Below are positions 22,955 to 34,228 of a stretch of 64,000 nt of DNA, in pieces. The position numbers were made by a program, and so were the translations under genes. Below the pieces are notes generated by a model. It was not told where the DNA came from, ran no database searches, and saw only the letters and a program-made list of their open reading frames with translations. The first letter of the stretch is position 1. Each line of letters begins with the position of its first letter. Origin of the DNA: Xanthoparmelia taractica (taxonomy: Eukaryota > Ascomycota > Lecanoromycetes > Lecanorales > Parmeliaceae); the NCBI GenBank assembly GCA_033085395.1, contig JANQBS010000047.1, positions 161,951-225,950 on the forward strand, read 5' to 3'.

Positions 22955-23891
22955 ATCTATTCTCACGCCAGCATATTTGCAAAGCGTTATCAGTAGAACT
23001 AAACACCATAAAAGCACAACTCAATTTTGAGACTTGCAGAGCCGTTTGTGCTTTCTTGAGTGGTCTGCGGTAGCCTGGAGTCTCGACTGATAAAGATGAC
23101 CAAGCTTACGATCTTCGCCTTGTCCTTGCCCCAGAGTTTGAGTTTTCATTTGTCCATTGGAAATGATCGAATGATACCTGTATTTGTGCTTCTCCTTGCA
23201 GATGCTTGAACACGGAGCAGATTATTCTTATAGCTTTCCTTTGCTCATTCTCTCATTCTTTGGCGGGTTGGGTTTGTACCGGTCCTCTTCGAACTTAGGT
23301 AACAGTATTCATCCGATCCTTTCCAAGATCTGATCTTTTCCAGTCCCCATTCCCAGCTCCAGTAATCGTCACCCCATTCCCAGCTTTGATCTCTATGACT
23401 TCATTTCAAATCCAAGCTTGTCGAGTCCTTTGTCAATGCTCTACGTCCTGACCCTTCCCTGTTGCCTTGCACTTCACTCAACCTCTTCCTCGACAATATC
23501 CTCCTGTACGCCTTCCTTCTCTCTTCCCAGCTATCTGGAATTCGCAAGACTGCTTCTCGTGGCCGCAGGTGAGTTCGGTAGGCAGCAGTTCCACACTTCA
23601 GCTGGTGAGTTAGGATGTTGATGGGAGGATGGCCTGATCCTGGGGACTTGATAGTTGATTGCGATGGTGGAATTAACTAACGGGACGAGCAGGGACATGT
23701 AACAACTCCGTTGTTTTATGATATTTCAAACAGAAAGTATACATGTTTTCGTTTCCCGTTCCATCTTTTGTCTAAAAACACTTACGGCTATGATCGTGAA
23801 AAACATCTCTCCTCACAACTGTGTCGTCCTTTTGACCTCTCCGAAGCTTCTACCCCCCACCCTCCTCCTCCATCTCTTTGTCCCTTCAACC
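22955..23891. other. intergenic region
   Basis: 3' regions of RPL22 and of the secreted-protein gene to the right. Pyrimidine-rich around 23330-23560. No gene recognised on either strand. Confidence 0.5.
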
Positions 23892-24451
23892 TCACGAGCA
23901 ATACGAAACCACACTCACTATCCCTCCATTGTTCCCCCCATTACAGACCTCATAGCGTCCGTCCTGATAACCGGGTGCAGTCGGTGGGTTCCCAGCGGCG
24001 ACGCATTTGAGCGCTGGCGCGCCATTGTCGCTCACGCCCGTTGGCAGCGTGGGATAGCTACTGGCGTGGATACCGGTATTGCAGCCCGTGAATGTGATGT
24101 TGGAGTGGCCTAGGATGGTGAGGGGGTAGTTGCAGTCGTTGAAGCCTCGGGGGAGGTAGCCGAACTGGATGCCGTCGTTACAGGGGTCGCTGTCGGAGAA
24201 CCAGGCGATGTATTGACCACTGGTTTGGTTACCTACTGGTTAGCGTTGGGTCTGTGAGGACAAGAGTGAAGGTCGTGTTTGAACATATGTTTTGGAGGTA
24301 CGGCAGCGAATGGTCTGTAGTATGTTGAAAGGGGCGATAATATATTCTGGAAGACTTACTGATTGCCGGATGCAGAGTCGGTGCCAAGGTAGATTGTTTG
24401 AAGGGCCATTGTAAGGGGCAGGATGGAAAGAAGGGAGAGGGATAGATGCAT
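23892..24451 (-). CDS. small secreted cysteine-containing protein, unknown function
   Basis: Model: complement(join(23892..24219, 24360..24451)), 420 nt, 139 aa. The protein starts MHLSLSLLSILPLTMALQ, a clear signal peptide, followed by TIYLGTDSASG. The mature part has seven cysteines, for example SDPCNDGIQFGYLPRGFNDC and FTGCNTGIHASSYP, and ends VVSYCS. The 140-nt intron was placed to keep phase; its acceptor choice (AAACCAG) is the least certain point. No enzyme motif is visible. Size, signal peptide and cysteine content are those of fungal apoplastic proteins or candidate effectors, but that is inference from features only. Confidence 0.72.
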
Positions 24452-25834
24452 CTTGATCGTAGGCTTCTGGTCGTGTTTTGGCGAGTGTGAGAAACTTTCG
24501 CTTGATGATAGTTATTTCGAAGTTGAATTCTTGGGAAAGCGCAGCACGCCTTCTACTTATAGTTGTCTCATCCCTCCTCCAGTTCTTGTTTTCTCACACC
24601 CCAACTTCCCGTCAACCCTCTCTCAATTTGGGCTCATAACCCGTAAAAGTTTGGACTATCACGGGCTATGAGAGCCCATATCTTGGCAATATGGCACGAA
24701 TGGCAGCAAACGATCTTGGCAAAGCATCACAATATGGCTTCCATTGAAGCAGAATCAATGTTGACAAGCGAGGTTTGGGATACATCTTTCTGCTACGGAC
24801 CTTCCAACCTGCTTAAAGCGAACAAATCCAAACACTGGAGACGTTGGCTTGAGGTCGCTTCTTTGTTTGTTGATTGTGCTGTGAGCCTCTGTCGAAAGCA
24901 GCGAGTTCGGTTGGCAGCCTACGTGCCTACCTGCCAAGATACAGGACAACGAGACTATTGTCTTGGTACCTACCTTAGGTACGCATGCTCAGAATAGAAA
25001 GTCGTGGCGGTTTCGACGCGAGTGGAAAGCTTTTGGGGGCCAAATTAGGTAATTGTTTGACCTGATTCTTCGTCTCCAAATACCTTACGTATAGCATGCA
25101 TGCTCAGTCAAAGATAAAGCAATCATACAATGCCTTGTCCATCCAAATAGAGTAGCCGTCATCCAGACGATTCGCATCGCACATATAGGAGTGGTCGGCA
25201 CCAAAAGTCTTGCGCTGGGATCTCGAACAACGCTTCACCCAAAGGCTTGTGCAGGCACGCCATCACGCCTTGACAACACGCCTAGTAGCAGTGTGCTTCG
25301 GAATTGCACCTGGCTTCAGCTCACGAACCTCTGTTAATCCTTAGAAAGTTTAAAAGGAAAATACTGTACCCTAGAGTTCACTCTTAATACGGCTGATACT
25401 AGTGCTGTAGAAGGCCGACCTCCGTATTCCGAGCCGAAAGCGCCTTCCGAAACGCGTTCAAGTCCGCCTACAGCTCGTTCATGTGCGCTCTTCAAGCCCC
25501 GTCACTGGTTTATTCGCAATGGCCATCATCCTGCTTTGCCCCTTGTCCACAATAGCATGTGCTACTACTCTGGTCCTTGACTGGCTTCATGCCTTCACTG
25601 CAATTCAGCTGCAGCCCTAAGATCGGCGACATACGTCGGCTTAGGCTTCTGATTCAGGCAACGTCCACCGCGCTGAGCATGTCAGGAACGTCTACGATAA
25701 CGTATCTGGGGGCTCGCAAGGTGATGGAGAACAAGACATAAATATGCGGAATGCCAAAGCTCCAAGGAAAATCAGCACACAACCAGCATTCACAAGAAGG
25801 ACCGACAAGACGAAAACGAGCAAATCTCTACATC
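24452..25834. other. intergenic region
   Basis: About 1.4 kb without a recognised gene. A 109-codon frame (24668-24997) has no motif. Short TACCTTA/TAAGGTA-like words cluster near 24966-24982 and 25082. Confidence 0.5.
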
Positions 25835-26335
25835 ATGCATGCATTCAAGGTATGGATCTCCTCAATCATCACTGCTCCTCTGCCTCTTCCAGTGCTAACA
25901 AAGCACAGGCACTCGTTGCACTGGCCTTCGCCGTCCCCGTCCTCGCCAATCCTCTCCTTCGTGTTCGTCTCCCTCTGTCCATATCATTCACCTCGATCTA
26001 ACGTCGCCCAGCGCCAATGCGCAGAGACCTGTGGCAGCACTTGCTATTCCCAAGATGACATCGACGCTGCCGTGCAACAAGGGTACGGCTATTATGAGGA
26101 TGGGACTACTGTGGGTAACGATAATTACCCTCACCAGTATAACGACTACGAAGGCTTCACCTTTCCAGATGATGGGCCCTATTACGAGTTCCCCATCTTG
26201 AGTGATGAGGAAGTCTATACTGGAGGCAGTCCAGGAGCCGATCGTGTCATCTTCACTGGAAGTGGGACGTACGAGGGCGTGATTACACACACAGGAGCAA
26301 GTGGAAATGATTTCTTGCAGTGTACTGCGGATTAA
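25835..26335 (+). CDS. guanyl-specific ribonuclease, RNase T1/N1 family, secreted
   Basis: Model: join(25835..25849, 25909..25962, 26012..26335), 393 nt, 130 aa, the same length as known RNase T1-type precursors. Exons 1-2 encode a signal peptide (MHAFK-ALVALAFAVPVLA) and a short propeptide. The mature part starts near CAETCGSTCYSQDDID. Family catalytic positions are all visible: the Tyr/His pair in YPHQYNDYEGF, Glu in YYEFPI, Arg in GADRVIF and His in ITHTGASGN. Cysteines are in place for the two disulfides. The enzyme cleaves single-stranded RNA 3' to guanosine outside the cell. The second intron has a clean CTAAC branch site. The gene is intact and its closest relatives are digestive extracellular RNases. 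Confidence 0.93.
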   Translation: MHAFKVWISSIITAPLPLPVLTKHRHSLHWPSPSPSSPILSFVFVSLCPYHSPRSNVAQRQCAETCGSTCYSQDDIDAAVQQGYGYYEDGTTVGNDNYPHQYNDYEGFTFPDDGPYYEFPILSDEEVYTGGSPGADRVIFTGSGTYEGVITHTGASGNDFLQCTAD

Positions 26336-26656
26336 AGAACAGCGTAGCTGCTGAACTAGAATCGATCTTCCCTCGCCGCGGTCATAGTCAGGTGGGAGGA
26401 CCTGGTCCTAGAGCAGTGGTCTCCGCGATCTCAAAGTCTCATATGTTTCTGACCGTCCAAGACTTCAGTCTTCTTCAGCTGCCTAACCATTAGTTCGGCT
26501 CGGTCGTGGCCATAGCGGTATGTGCGCAATTCGCTACTGCCCCCATGCGCGTTCTAAGCGATAGGCATATAAATCTCTTTATATCAGATTGCAGAATTAT
26601 AGTTCCCGTAAGATTTCCAAATGAGAGCTTCTTCAATTTCTACACCAACACTAGAC
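26336..26656. other. intergenic region between two secreted-protein genes
   Basis: Promoter side of the next gene. No repeat or RNA gene seen. Confidence 0.5.
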
Positions 26657-27717
26657 ATGCTTATCAGTCTCTTCACTTTCGGCTTGCTAGCTTTAGCTAA
26701 TGCCTCACCCGCTACAAAACGAGGCATGTCCTCCAGTGCGACAAATCCTTCTTACCATTGCTAACTTCAAGGTATCGTAGCTAACTTCGACATGGTGATG
26801 AGCGGCCAATACAACATCGTCAATTGCGGAGAAAATACCTACCGTGTTGCCAGCCTTCTCCACAAGCTCTACTCCAGCCTCCTCCCTGTAATCCAAGACG
26901 TCGAATCCACGAACCCAAGTGCTGCCTACAATGCATTCTTCAAAGACCCTTCCTATGCCCCCTTCGTATCCACGCTCTTCAAAAATGTTACGACCGGTGT
27001 CCCCATGACTGCCCCAGGACTCTATTCATTCAACGGTGCGGTCAGTTTTATGTGTGTGACAGCACCCGACCAATTCACGTTCAATCTCAATGGCCCACAA
27101 GACGCCTACACCACGTGCGTGGACAACCCGAATACAAAGGCAAGCTACATTGGCTTTATTCCGCCCAAACCATATGCAATCCTCTGCCCCTCATTCTTTG
27201 CCAACGACATTGCGGCCTTTCCGCGGCCGAATACATGCTTGACGTTCAATAGACATCTTAACAGATTCAATGGCAACGGCCAGCTATTCTGGGCCTATCA
27301 GATGTGGATTGTGCTGTCGATGATCACACATTACTACCTTTACACGTCCACGGGGGTATTCGCCTTCACCGGTAAAACCGACGTGAACCTATGTTTGCGA
27401 CTGGATGCCAAGCAGTCGAGCGTGAATGCGAACAACTACGTTTTTTACGCTGCCAGTAAGTCTTGTCTTTTTCCCCCAAGACATGAAGCCGAAGAATGGA
27501 CATTGTGGCGGACGATCTAATTCTTTCTTTCTCTCCACTAGGTATATTCGGTCAGTGCAGGGATTTCCCAAGCCCGCCTGATGACGGCCGCGATCTTTTG
27601 GAAGTCGACACGGTGGAGACACCGGACAGTGGGCATGGTTTTGCGGGTCTAGCTCCTGTCATGTATAATGCGACGGATCTGGATTTGGGAGTGAAGGATA
27701 CCACGGGCTCGCCATGA
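26657..27717 (+). CDS. secreted metalloprotease-like protein with degenerate zinc motif
   Basis: The ATG at 26657 gives a signal peptide (LISLFTFGLLALANA) and a Lys-Arg processing site (ATKRG). The main exon, from about 26772 to 27455, contains VNCGENTYRVASLLHKLYS, AAYNAFFKDPSYAPFVSTLF, ILCPSFF and NYVFYAAS. A GT-AG intron (27456-27541) joins it to a last exon (27542..27717) beginning FGQCRDFP. The layout matches a fungal family of secreted deuterolysin-like proteins that carry HExxH before HYY/HFY. Here the corresponding segment reads VLSMITHYYLYTSTG, so the first zinc histidine and the catalytic glutamate are missing. In addition a TAA (26762-26764) lies in frame between signal peptide and body; it is avoided only by a 36-nt intron (26736-26771), unusually short. 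The gene may encode a non-catalytic protein or be decaying. Confidence 0.65.
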
Positions 27718-28653
27718 TCACATGTTCAAGATGGGGGAATAAGCTGGGGAAGGGTTGGGGGAAAAGTTACGATGGCGATTTGGGAAGGGAATTAGGTGGT
27801 CCGTTTCCTGATCTCTAGACAGGCAGAGGAGTTTTTATCTACTTTGGATATCTTGCCTTTTCTTTGTGCCACACGTGTTTCGACTATCACACTGTTCAAG
27901 TGAGCTCGCCAAGTCGGCCGTAGACAGAATTTGGGACTCCAGGTCCCTATGATGCTGTATTTTGCAATTCTCCCAACTGCTCACGTTTAATTTTAGAAGC
28001 GAGTTGGGCGGACTGATGTGCATATGTGAATCTCCACGTAAACACAGTAAATACATACAACTATCAAGTTGATCTTAGACATGTCGCAACTCACAGTCAA
28101 TCCCGAGGAAGCTTGATATACACCTTATCTTGCGCAAGCATGCAGTGCCAATTACTGGGTAAGGAAGGAAGGGACGATCGTTAGCATTTATCACAAAATG
28201 CAAGCAGAAGGAGCTTGATCCTTGGCCCCTTGATTTCGAGTCGAAGAATATTTCCTTTCTAACAACAATAATAATAATGGCTCAATCGTTTTCTGTTTTT
28301 CTGATGTCCGTTTGCAAAAAGAGGCCAAAGCTTCTTTGCTTTATCTCTATGTTGTATTCTAAGCGCCGAGCCGCCGGCTTTGACATCCGAAAACCCCGTA
28401 CAACTGCATGCTGACTACCTTACCACCTAAACCCCCTCAAAAATAAAAGATGGCACGCATCATACCGAACACAGTCGGTCAATATGAAAGTCCACCGAGA
28501 AGATAAATAGCATGATGTTGCGGTTCGAGTCCAGGATGGACGGACGAACGAAATACAAGATGATATCTCTCCGATCAAAACGTAACCCCTCTAGCACAGT
28601 CACAATGAAACACCGATCCAGTCTGTCATAATCATAATCCTGGAGACGCTCAC
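27718..28653. other. intergenic region between convergent genes
   Basis: 3' regions of the metalloprotease-like gene and the homeobox gene. Short minus-strand frames at 27835-28056 and 28460-28699 lack motifs; the latter may be homeobox 3' UTR. A small (AAT)n run is at 28266-28280. Confidence 0.5.
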
Positions 28654-30605
28654 TCACTGCCATGCTGCCTGACTCAGCGACAGGAGATTCTGTACACAAT
28701 CCAGATCCTCGACTTCACGCGGTCCGGTTTCGCCCATGAATGCCGCAATCTCGTCATCCACTTCGGGGCCAGTATTCTCCTTCTCTTCGCTACCGGAGCT
28801 CTTAGTAATGGAGCGTCGAGAGGTACTGCTCTCACGGTTCATCATAGTGTCTAGGCTAGAGGCCTGGCTGGGTACGCGAAAGCTCTCTTCCAGGATACGA
28901 GCAGCTGGGTGAGAACGTCCAGGTCTGCGCGTTCGAGGATTGCTGGACTGGGTGCCAGGTTCCCAGTTCTCTTTGTCCGAGTCACCTTCATAATCTTGCC
29001 ACATGGCTGACTGCGAGCCTCCTTTCAACTTCTTCTCTCCTACATTCACAGCCTTCTGTGTCTTCCCATTGCTGTTGGTGGTTTGCAGTCTAGCTACCGA
29101 TGAAGTCGCGCGAGCAAGTTTCGGTTTTCCGGTCCTTTGAGAGCCTGCTTTCAATCTCTTGGTTGAGTCAAAGTTCTGGGAGTGGGCATTGCGCTTGTTG
29201 GGATTGGCAGTCATGACCTTGTTGTTACTACTGCAAGACCTAATCAGCCCAATCGCTGCCGTGGCAGATCCGCTTTCTTCGCGTTCGGCTTGTTCCGTCA
29301 ACGCGTTGCGAGCATCACTGTCGCAGTAAAACTCCCAGGTCCTGGCATCTCGCGACCTTCCAGTCATCGACCGCCTGGTGTATGGCACAGGGATGACGTC
29401 AGAAACAGATTTGTTGCCAGGTTCAAGAGCACTGTAGCTGCGTTGCAGGCCAGTCTTCGATCGAGGGACTGGATTCACAATTGTGGGTACGGGCAGCGAG
29501 CGTGGAGGAGATGGTGTGTTCCCGGTACGAGTAGTGACTTCAGCTTTTCCATCGAGTGACATCGACAGTCTCACATGCGATGAGGTTCCTCTGAGCTTTC
29601 CTGCAGATTCTGAGGCACCGCTGGCTCCTTTGGCTTGTCCAATAGAAGGTAGGCTAGATGTCAGCGATGGTGGAGGAAGGCCATTCCTCGTCTCGTCATG
29701 AATCACAAAAGAAGCACTACGGCGGTTCGCAAGATAGCCAGGGCGTCGTTTAGCTGAAGCTGTCTGGGACAAAGATCTGATCAGACTGGTGATCGAAGGC
29801 TGGCAATTGTTTGTTTTGTTGTCGGGACAGGCTGACGTGTCCTTAGGCTGCGCAGAACCTTCATTGGTCTTACTTGGGCCCTGGGCTATATCGTTGCCTC
29901 CTGAATTTTCCGCTGTCCCTGAGAGCGTCGCTGATTCATTGACAACCGCGTCTGCCGGTCTCTTGCCTTGCTCAGTGGTATCGAGGCTCTGCACCGATGA
30001 CTGACTGGGAAGCACAGTGCTTTGACTCGAAGAGTGCTGCTGCTGACTACTGTTGAGTGTAGAAAGGTTCGAGCAAGTTTCTTGGCTCGACGGGAGGTTA
30101 GAGAAGACCTCATGTGGTAGCAGTGGCCTCGATTTGCGACGCGTCATTTGACGACGGTTCTGGAACCAGATCTAGGTACCACAAGTCAGCTCATACCCCG
30201 CTATCGATGCCATGCAAATCTGGTTGTCTGTCGAACGGTGCCCTGTTTAAGTCACTGACCTGTACCTCCTTCTCTCCAAGGGAGACACGGTTGACAATAT
30301 CGGTTCTGGCAGCTTTGTCAGGCTTGGCGTTGCGCTGGTACTCAGCTTCGAGGATTGCATGATCCTCAGGGCTGCAGAAATGATCAGTAAACAAACATTG
30401 TCTTCCTAATAGTGGATGAAATTCACCTCGTACGGCGGCGCTTCTGCCGAATAAGGTGCTGGTTGTCAGTATCTGGAGGCGTATTCTGGCTCACAGAGCC
30501 CTGAGAGTAGACAAGGAATGCATAGCTGCCCTCAGGACTTTGTGAGCTACCCGTTGTCGTACCTTGTGAGGCCGACGACACTGGAACAAGTTCGTTGCTC
30601 TTCAT
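28654..30605 (-). CDS. homeobox transcription factor (Yox1/Yhp1-like)
   Basis: Model: complement(join(28654..30171, 30260..30371, 30427..30605)), 1809 nt, 602 aa. The homeodomain is at about residues 52-112: basic arm RQKRRRTSPEDHAILEAEY, helix 1-2 region KAARTDIVNRVSLGEKEVQ and recognition helix IWFQNRRQMTRRKSRP. Both introns interrupt the homeodomain, and splicing restores the motif exactly. The remaining 480 residues are Ser/Thr/Pro-rich and disordered, with basic patches (KRLKAGS). The C-terminus DLDCVQNLLSLSQ is a short conserved tail. By similarity to Yox1/Yhp1 it should bind DNA in the nucleus and may repress cell-cycle or developmental genes; this is inferred from the homeodomain only. 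Confidence 0.9.
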
Positions 30606-30880
30606 GATGATTTTAGAGAGACGTAGCTTGAAAAAGTCTCAAATAATAAATAAGCTAATAGTCCATACTGTCATGAAGGTAGTGAGTATAAAGCTGAGTC
30701 GCGTCGCGTACGATATGTCGAAATATCTTGGCGGAATCCTCGCTTCGCCGGGTGTCGATCCTTCGGATAATGCCGACGCCGATGTACCTCTATCGTTATT
30801 GCTATCATCCTAGCGCGCCCCTCCATGAAGTGTTGGAAAAATCAATTATGAATTGATACTCCTGAGTCTATGATTTAATC

Positions 30881-32123
30881 ATGGGTAGTAGCCTCCGTAT
30901 TCTCCAATCTCTGAGAACACTGCGAAGATTTTACCGACAAGATATCACTTCACGCCGAAGCATGACATCGATGACGAGCCATGAAGAGCGAACAGCAACA
31001 GAGCCCCGTGAGCCAGGCTTGCATACGGTCGTTCTTGACAAAATGGTTCAAGTCAGTGCAACTATGCGCCTTTTGGTGCTGCGACCTCTCGGCGAAAAGC
31101 CCAAGGCAAGAGACTTGATCCACTGAAGCGACCTCTGAGCTTAGATGCAACACTGCAGTACAGTTTCTCCCAGGGCAATGGCTGGACGTCCATATCCCCG
31201 GCGTAACTCAAGTCGGTGGCTTCTCTATCACATCCACCCCCAAGGATCTCGAGAGGGACCAGGCCAAACCGTATCTAGGACTTGCTGTCCAGAAATCAGA
31301 AGGCAGTCCGCCTGCTGCGTGGTTGGTAAGCGTATACCAACGCTTCATTCCCCAATTCATACTCTAAAGACACACTGCGGGGGCACATTGACTGCCGCAG
31401 CCTCTTATGATTCAATCCCTTGTTCTTGATAAGCATTACTGACTAGAGATTATGCAGTGGCAAAGAGAGAAAGATATACTGGGCAAAGAATTACAAATCA
31501 GAGTTGGAGGAAGCTTCGTCTGGCCACCTCCACAGATTGACACGAATCAGATCCAGAAGGTAGTCTTGGTAGCAGGTGGTGTGGGCATAAAGTACGTCTT
31601 GCGTGCATGCCCAAGGGTTCAAAATCACCCAGGCTGACGCTAGGCTGTTGATAGTCCCTTGATATCGATCATCACCCACCTTATTGTGGACTTAGACTAT
31701 CAAGGCCAGATAGAGCTCCTCTACAGTTCAAAGGGAGGTCCCTCTGGTAACATGTCGTCGGTTCTTTTCATGGAGCGGATCCACAAGATGTTTGAAAAGC
31801 GTTATCCTCAAAGGCGTCATCACTTCACTGTATTCCGCACAGATCCATCCATGCTACTGCCAAAGCATTTCTTACATGAAAGGCGCTCAAAGAACATTCT
31901 GCAGCGGAGCAGAGACATGCTTTATGTTGGTGAGCATCACAATGTCGAATACCGCCGCTTCACAGGAGAAGACCTGCAGACGGCATTGGGCCCTATAGCA
32001 GAGAGAGAAAAGGTTGTAGCATACGTTTGTGGACCACCAAGAATGACCGACTGGGCCGTTGATGTGCTACGGAGTTCAACAGGCATGGATGAGAAGAGAG
32101 TGCTGTGTGAGAAGTGGTGGTAG
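30881..32123 (+). CDS. FAD/NAD(P)-binding oxidoreductase, OXNAD1-like
   Basis: Model: join(30881..31105, 31164..31325, 31458..31591, 31655..32123), 990 nt, 329 aa. The arginine-rich N-terminus (SLRTLRRFYRQDITSRRS) looks like a mitochondrial targeting sequence. The ferredoxin-reductase-type FAD domain has FLPGQWLDVHIPG and GGFSITSTP; the NAD domain has VVLVAGGVGI, then VAYVCGPPRMTDWAV and the family end EKRVLCEKWW. The first intron (31106-31163) has a GC donor (AAG/GCAAGA) and is needed to join the exons in phase; the other three exons follow GT-AG rules. Family members are oxidoreductase NAD-binding domain-containing proteins of unsettled physiological substrate. Intact. Confidence 0.88.
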
Positions 32124-32393
32124 TCCGCACCAATTGAATATTATTTTCGAGACCAGTATATTCCGATAAGCTGGATGACGAGCAGTGTAAGATAGATAGT
32201 ATAGATCTAATCACTTCAGTATAGATCTGTAAAAACCTGATAGCTATGTTTTGGCTTGTCCAATGCTCTGGTTCTACAAAGGCTTCAACTAAGCTGATCG
32301 CTCCGTCAAAACCTCAGACTCCCTTCAAAACCTAACAAAAAGGTTCCAATTTTAGCGTATTATCCCATTAAGTCTTGACTTCAACGCATCGAT

Positions 32394-32951
32394 TCATATT
32401 TCCCACTTCACAACAATAATCAACGTCGGGTCCTGATAGGAGGGCATTGGGTCTTGCAATGCCGAACAAACGACCTCACGATACTTGAAAAATGTCGTGT
32501 AGATCGAGGACGGCTTGTTGGCTTTCTTTGAAACCTGTTTCAAGACGTATCCCTATAGCCGCGTGATATTTCTCTGACTTCGAAGCGTTGATGCCAAATC
32601 GTCAATATAAGTCAGTGAATTCGAATACTCGGAGCCCAGCATCTTGTCATTTCCTTGGGGCGCTCTTCGATGCTCGTCAGCAGCTTGGGAAGCTGCATAC
32701 GTGGTGAGATTTTGACTAGGAATGGGAAGATAGATGGCTCATGGTGACAGGATAGTGAGCTGTTTTGCAATGACGCGGAAAGGAAGGTTAGGTGGGTTGA
32801 TTTCTGTGCCACCCCTGTCTGCGAAAAACGCGTACTTGGTTGTCCAAACTCCAAATACCGCCTTCTTGAGGTCCTTCTGCTGATTCTTTGTCTGCAGCGC
32901 ACTGTCCGGCTGCGGCAGTGAGCACAAAGTTGAGCTAGCAATTGAACCCAT
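32394..32951 (-). pseudogene. pseudogene of unknown family with two in-frame nonsense codons
   Basis: Starting from the ATG at 32951 a single frame reads on to a TGA at 32394-32396 (186 codons), broken only by a TGA at about 32742-32744 and a TAG at 32553-32555. Between the stops the frame has coherent protein character: FGVWTTKYAFFADRGGTEIN, LPFRVIAKQLTIL, NDKMLGSEYSNSLTYIDDLA and KKANKPSSIYTTFFKYREVV. Both stops are one C-to-T step from a sense codon (CGA to TGA, CAG to TAG). The frame is open upstream to 33065. The GT-AG pair that would remove the first stop spans only 33 nt, too short for a fungal intron. I do not recognise the family. Confidence 0.55.
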
Positions 32952-33247
32952 CCGCAGGATCCGGTAATCGTATATATAGATCATTGTGCTGCAGAAACCA
33001 TGTAGCATAAGTATCTTCAAGGGACATGAGCAGCGTTTCAGACCTGGCAGGTTTGATTTCTTCAACCTTCTCTAGTACTTCGAACAGTCATATTGGTTTT
33101 CGTCTATCGTTGAATACTCTACTCGATTTTAATTGCTACGTCTTCTGCCTGTTTTCTTAGGGAGGCTGGTAAGAGTACAAGAGTAGTCCATCCAGCATCG
33201 GCCTCCCATTGCACCAGTCAAACAAAGCCGCCAAGTTCTGAGCGAGC

Positions 33248-34228
33248 ATGGCAACAGCAAGCGGGATTCCTTATCACCAGCCAAGCTCAAGATCAAAAGT
33301 AAGAGCCACCACGGCCTTCTGTCGTATGACGAGATCCTGCCGTGGTATCAAGACAACGACTGCATCTGCCATGGCTACCGCCCCATCATGGACCACACCA
33401 AGACCTGCTTCGAAAGTTGGACGTATCTCCACAACGAGACGGTCAATATACATAGCCATTTATTGCCTGCTGTTCTCGCGATTGTGAGCCAAGGTCTTAT
33501 ATATAAAGCGTTTCCGTGGTATTATCCCCGAGCGACCACGAGGGACTATATGATAGTTGCGTTCCATCTGTGTAGTGCATCGATTTGTTTCGGCATTTCT
33601 GCTCTGTATCATACGTTTATGAATCGTTCGGCCCATTCTTCGGATCTCTGGGATCGTATCGATCACACTGGTATCATCATTCTTATTCTTGGTGATTTTG
33701 TGTCTGGCATCTATGTGGGCTTCTATTGTGAACCGATCTTGCAGAACACATATTGGACAATGGTATGCAGTCGATTACAGACGCTCCGTCTAATTCCTTT
33801 CCGTTCCTCCAGAAGCTGTGACTGACTACCTAAACTCTTACCAGATAGGTACGCTCGCTGCCTTGACGGTATACATCGTCGTCCACCCCTCCTACCAGAG
33901 CCGTCAATACCGCCTGTTCCGCCTTTCCGTCTTCATCTCAGCCGGCCTCTCAGCATTCGCCCCCATCATCCACGCATCGAGGCTATTCCCGCTCGAGCAA
34001 CCCAACAAGCAATCCGGCCTCCCCTACTATATCGAGGGCGGCATAATCCTCATCGGCGCCATCATCTACGGTACGCGGTTCCCGGAAAAGCTCTATCCGG
34101 GACGCTTTGATATCTGGGGCAGCTCCCACCAGATATTCCACGTGCTTGTCGTTCTGGCTACGTGCATCCACCTGCTTGGCGTTTTGGATGCGTTAGAGTG
34201 GAATCATGAGAATCGGCGGTGTAGGTAG
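33248..34228 (+). CDS. HlyIII/AdipoR-family (PAQR/Izh-like) membrane protein
   Basis: Two exons: up to 33762, then 33845..34228 after an 82-nt intron, which joins NTYWTM to IGTLAALTVY. The family signatures are all present: LLSYDEILPWYQDN and GYRPI before the first helix, SWTYLHNETVNIHSHLLPA, ISALYHTFMNRSA, DRIDHTGIIILI and the C-terminal GSSHQIFHVLVVLATCIHLLG, which gives the conserved zinc-binding Ser/Asp/His set. Seven membrane helices are expected. In yeast, relatives (Izh proteins) act in sterol and zinc homeostasis. The start is a problem: the only nearby ATG (33248, MATASG) is in a different frame from the conserved part, and no normal intron reconciles them, so a one-base indel near 33290 is likely. 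Confidence 0.82.

Noticed and set aside
28511..28530. Second B-box-like sequence (GGTTCGAGTCC)
   Set aside because: Flanking bases do not form a T-arm stem and no cloverleaf is possible.
32716..32748. 33-nt GT-AG intron in the unknown minus-strand gene
   Set aside because: Too short for a fungal spliceosomal intron and a multiple of three; a nonsense codon is the simpler explanation.
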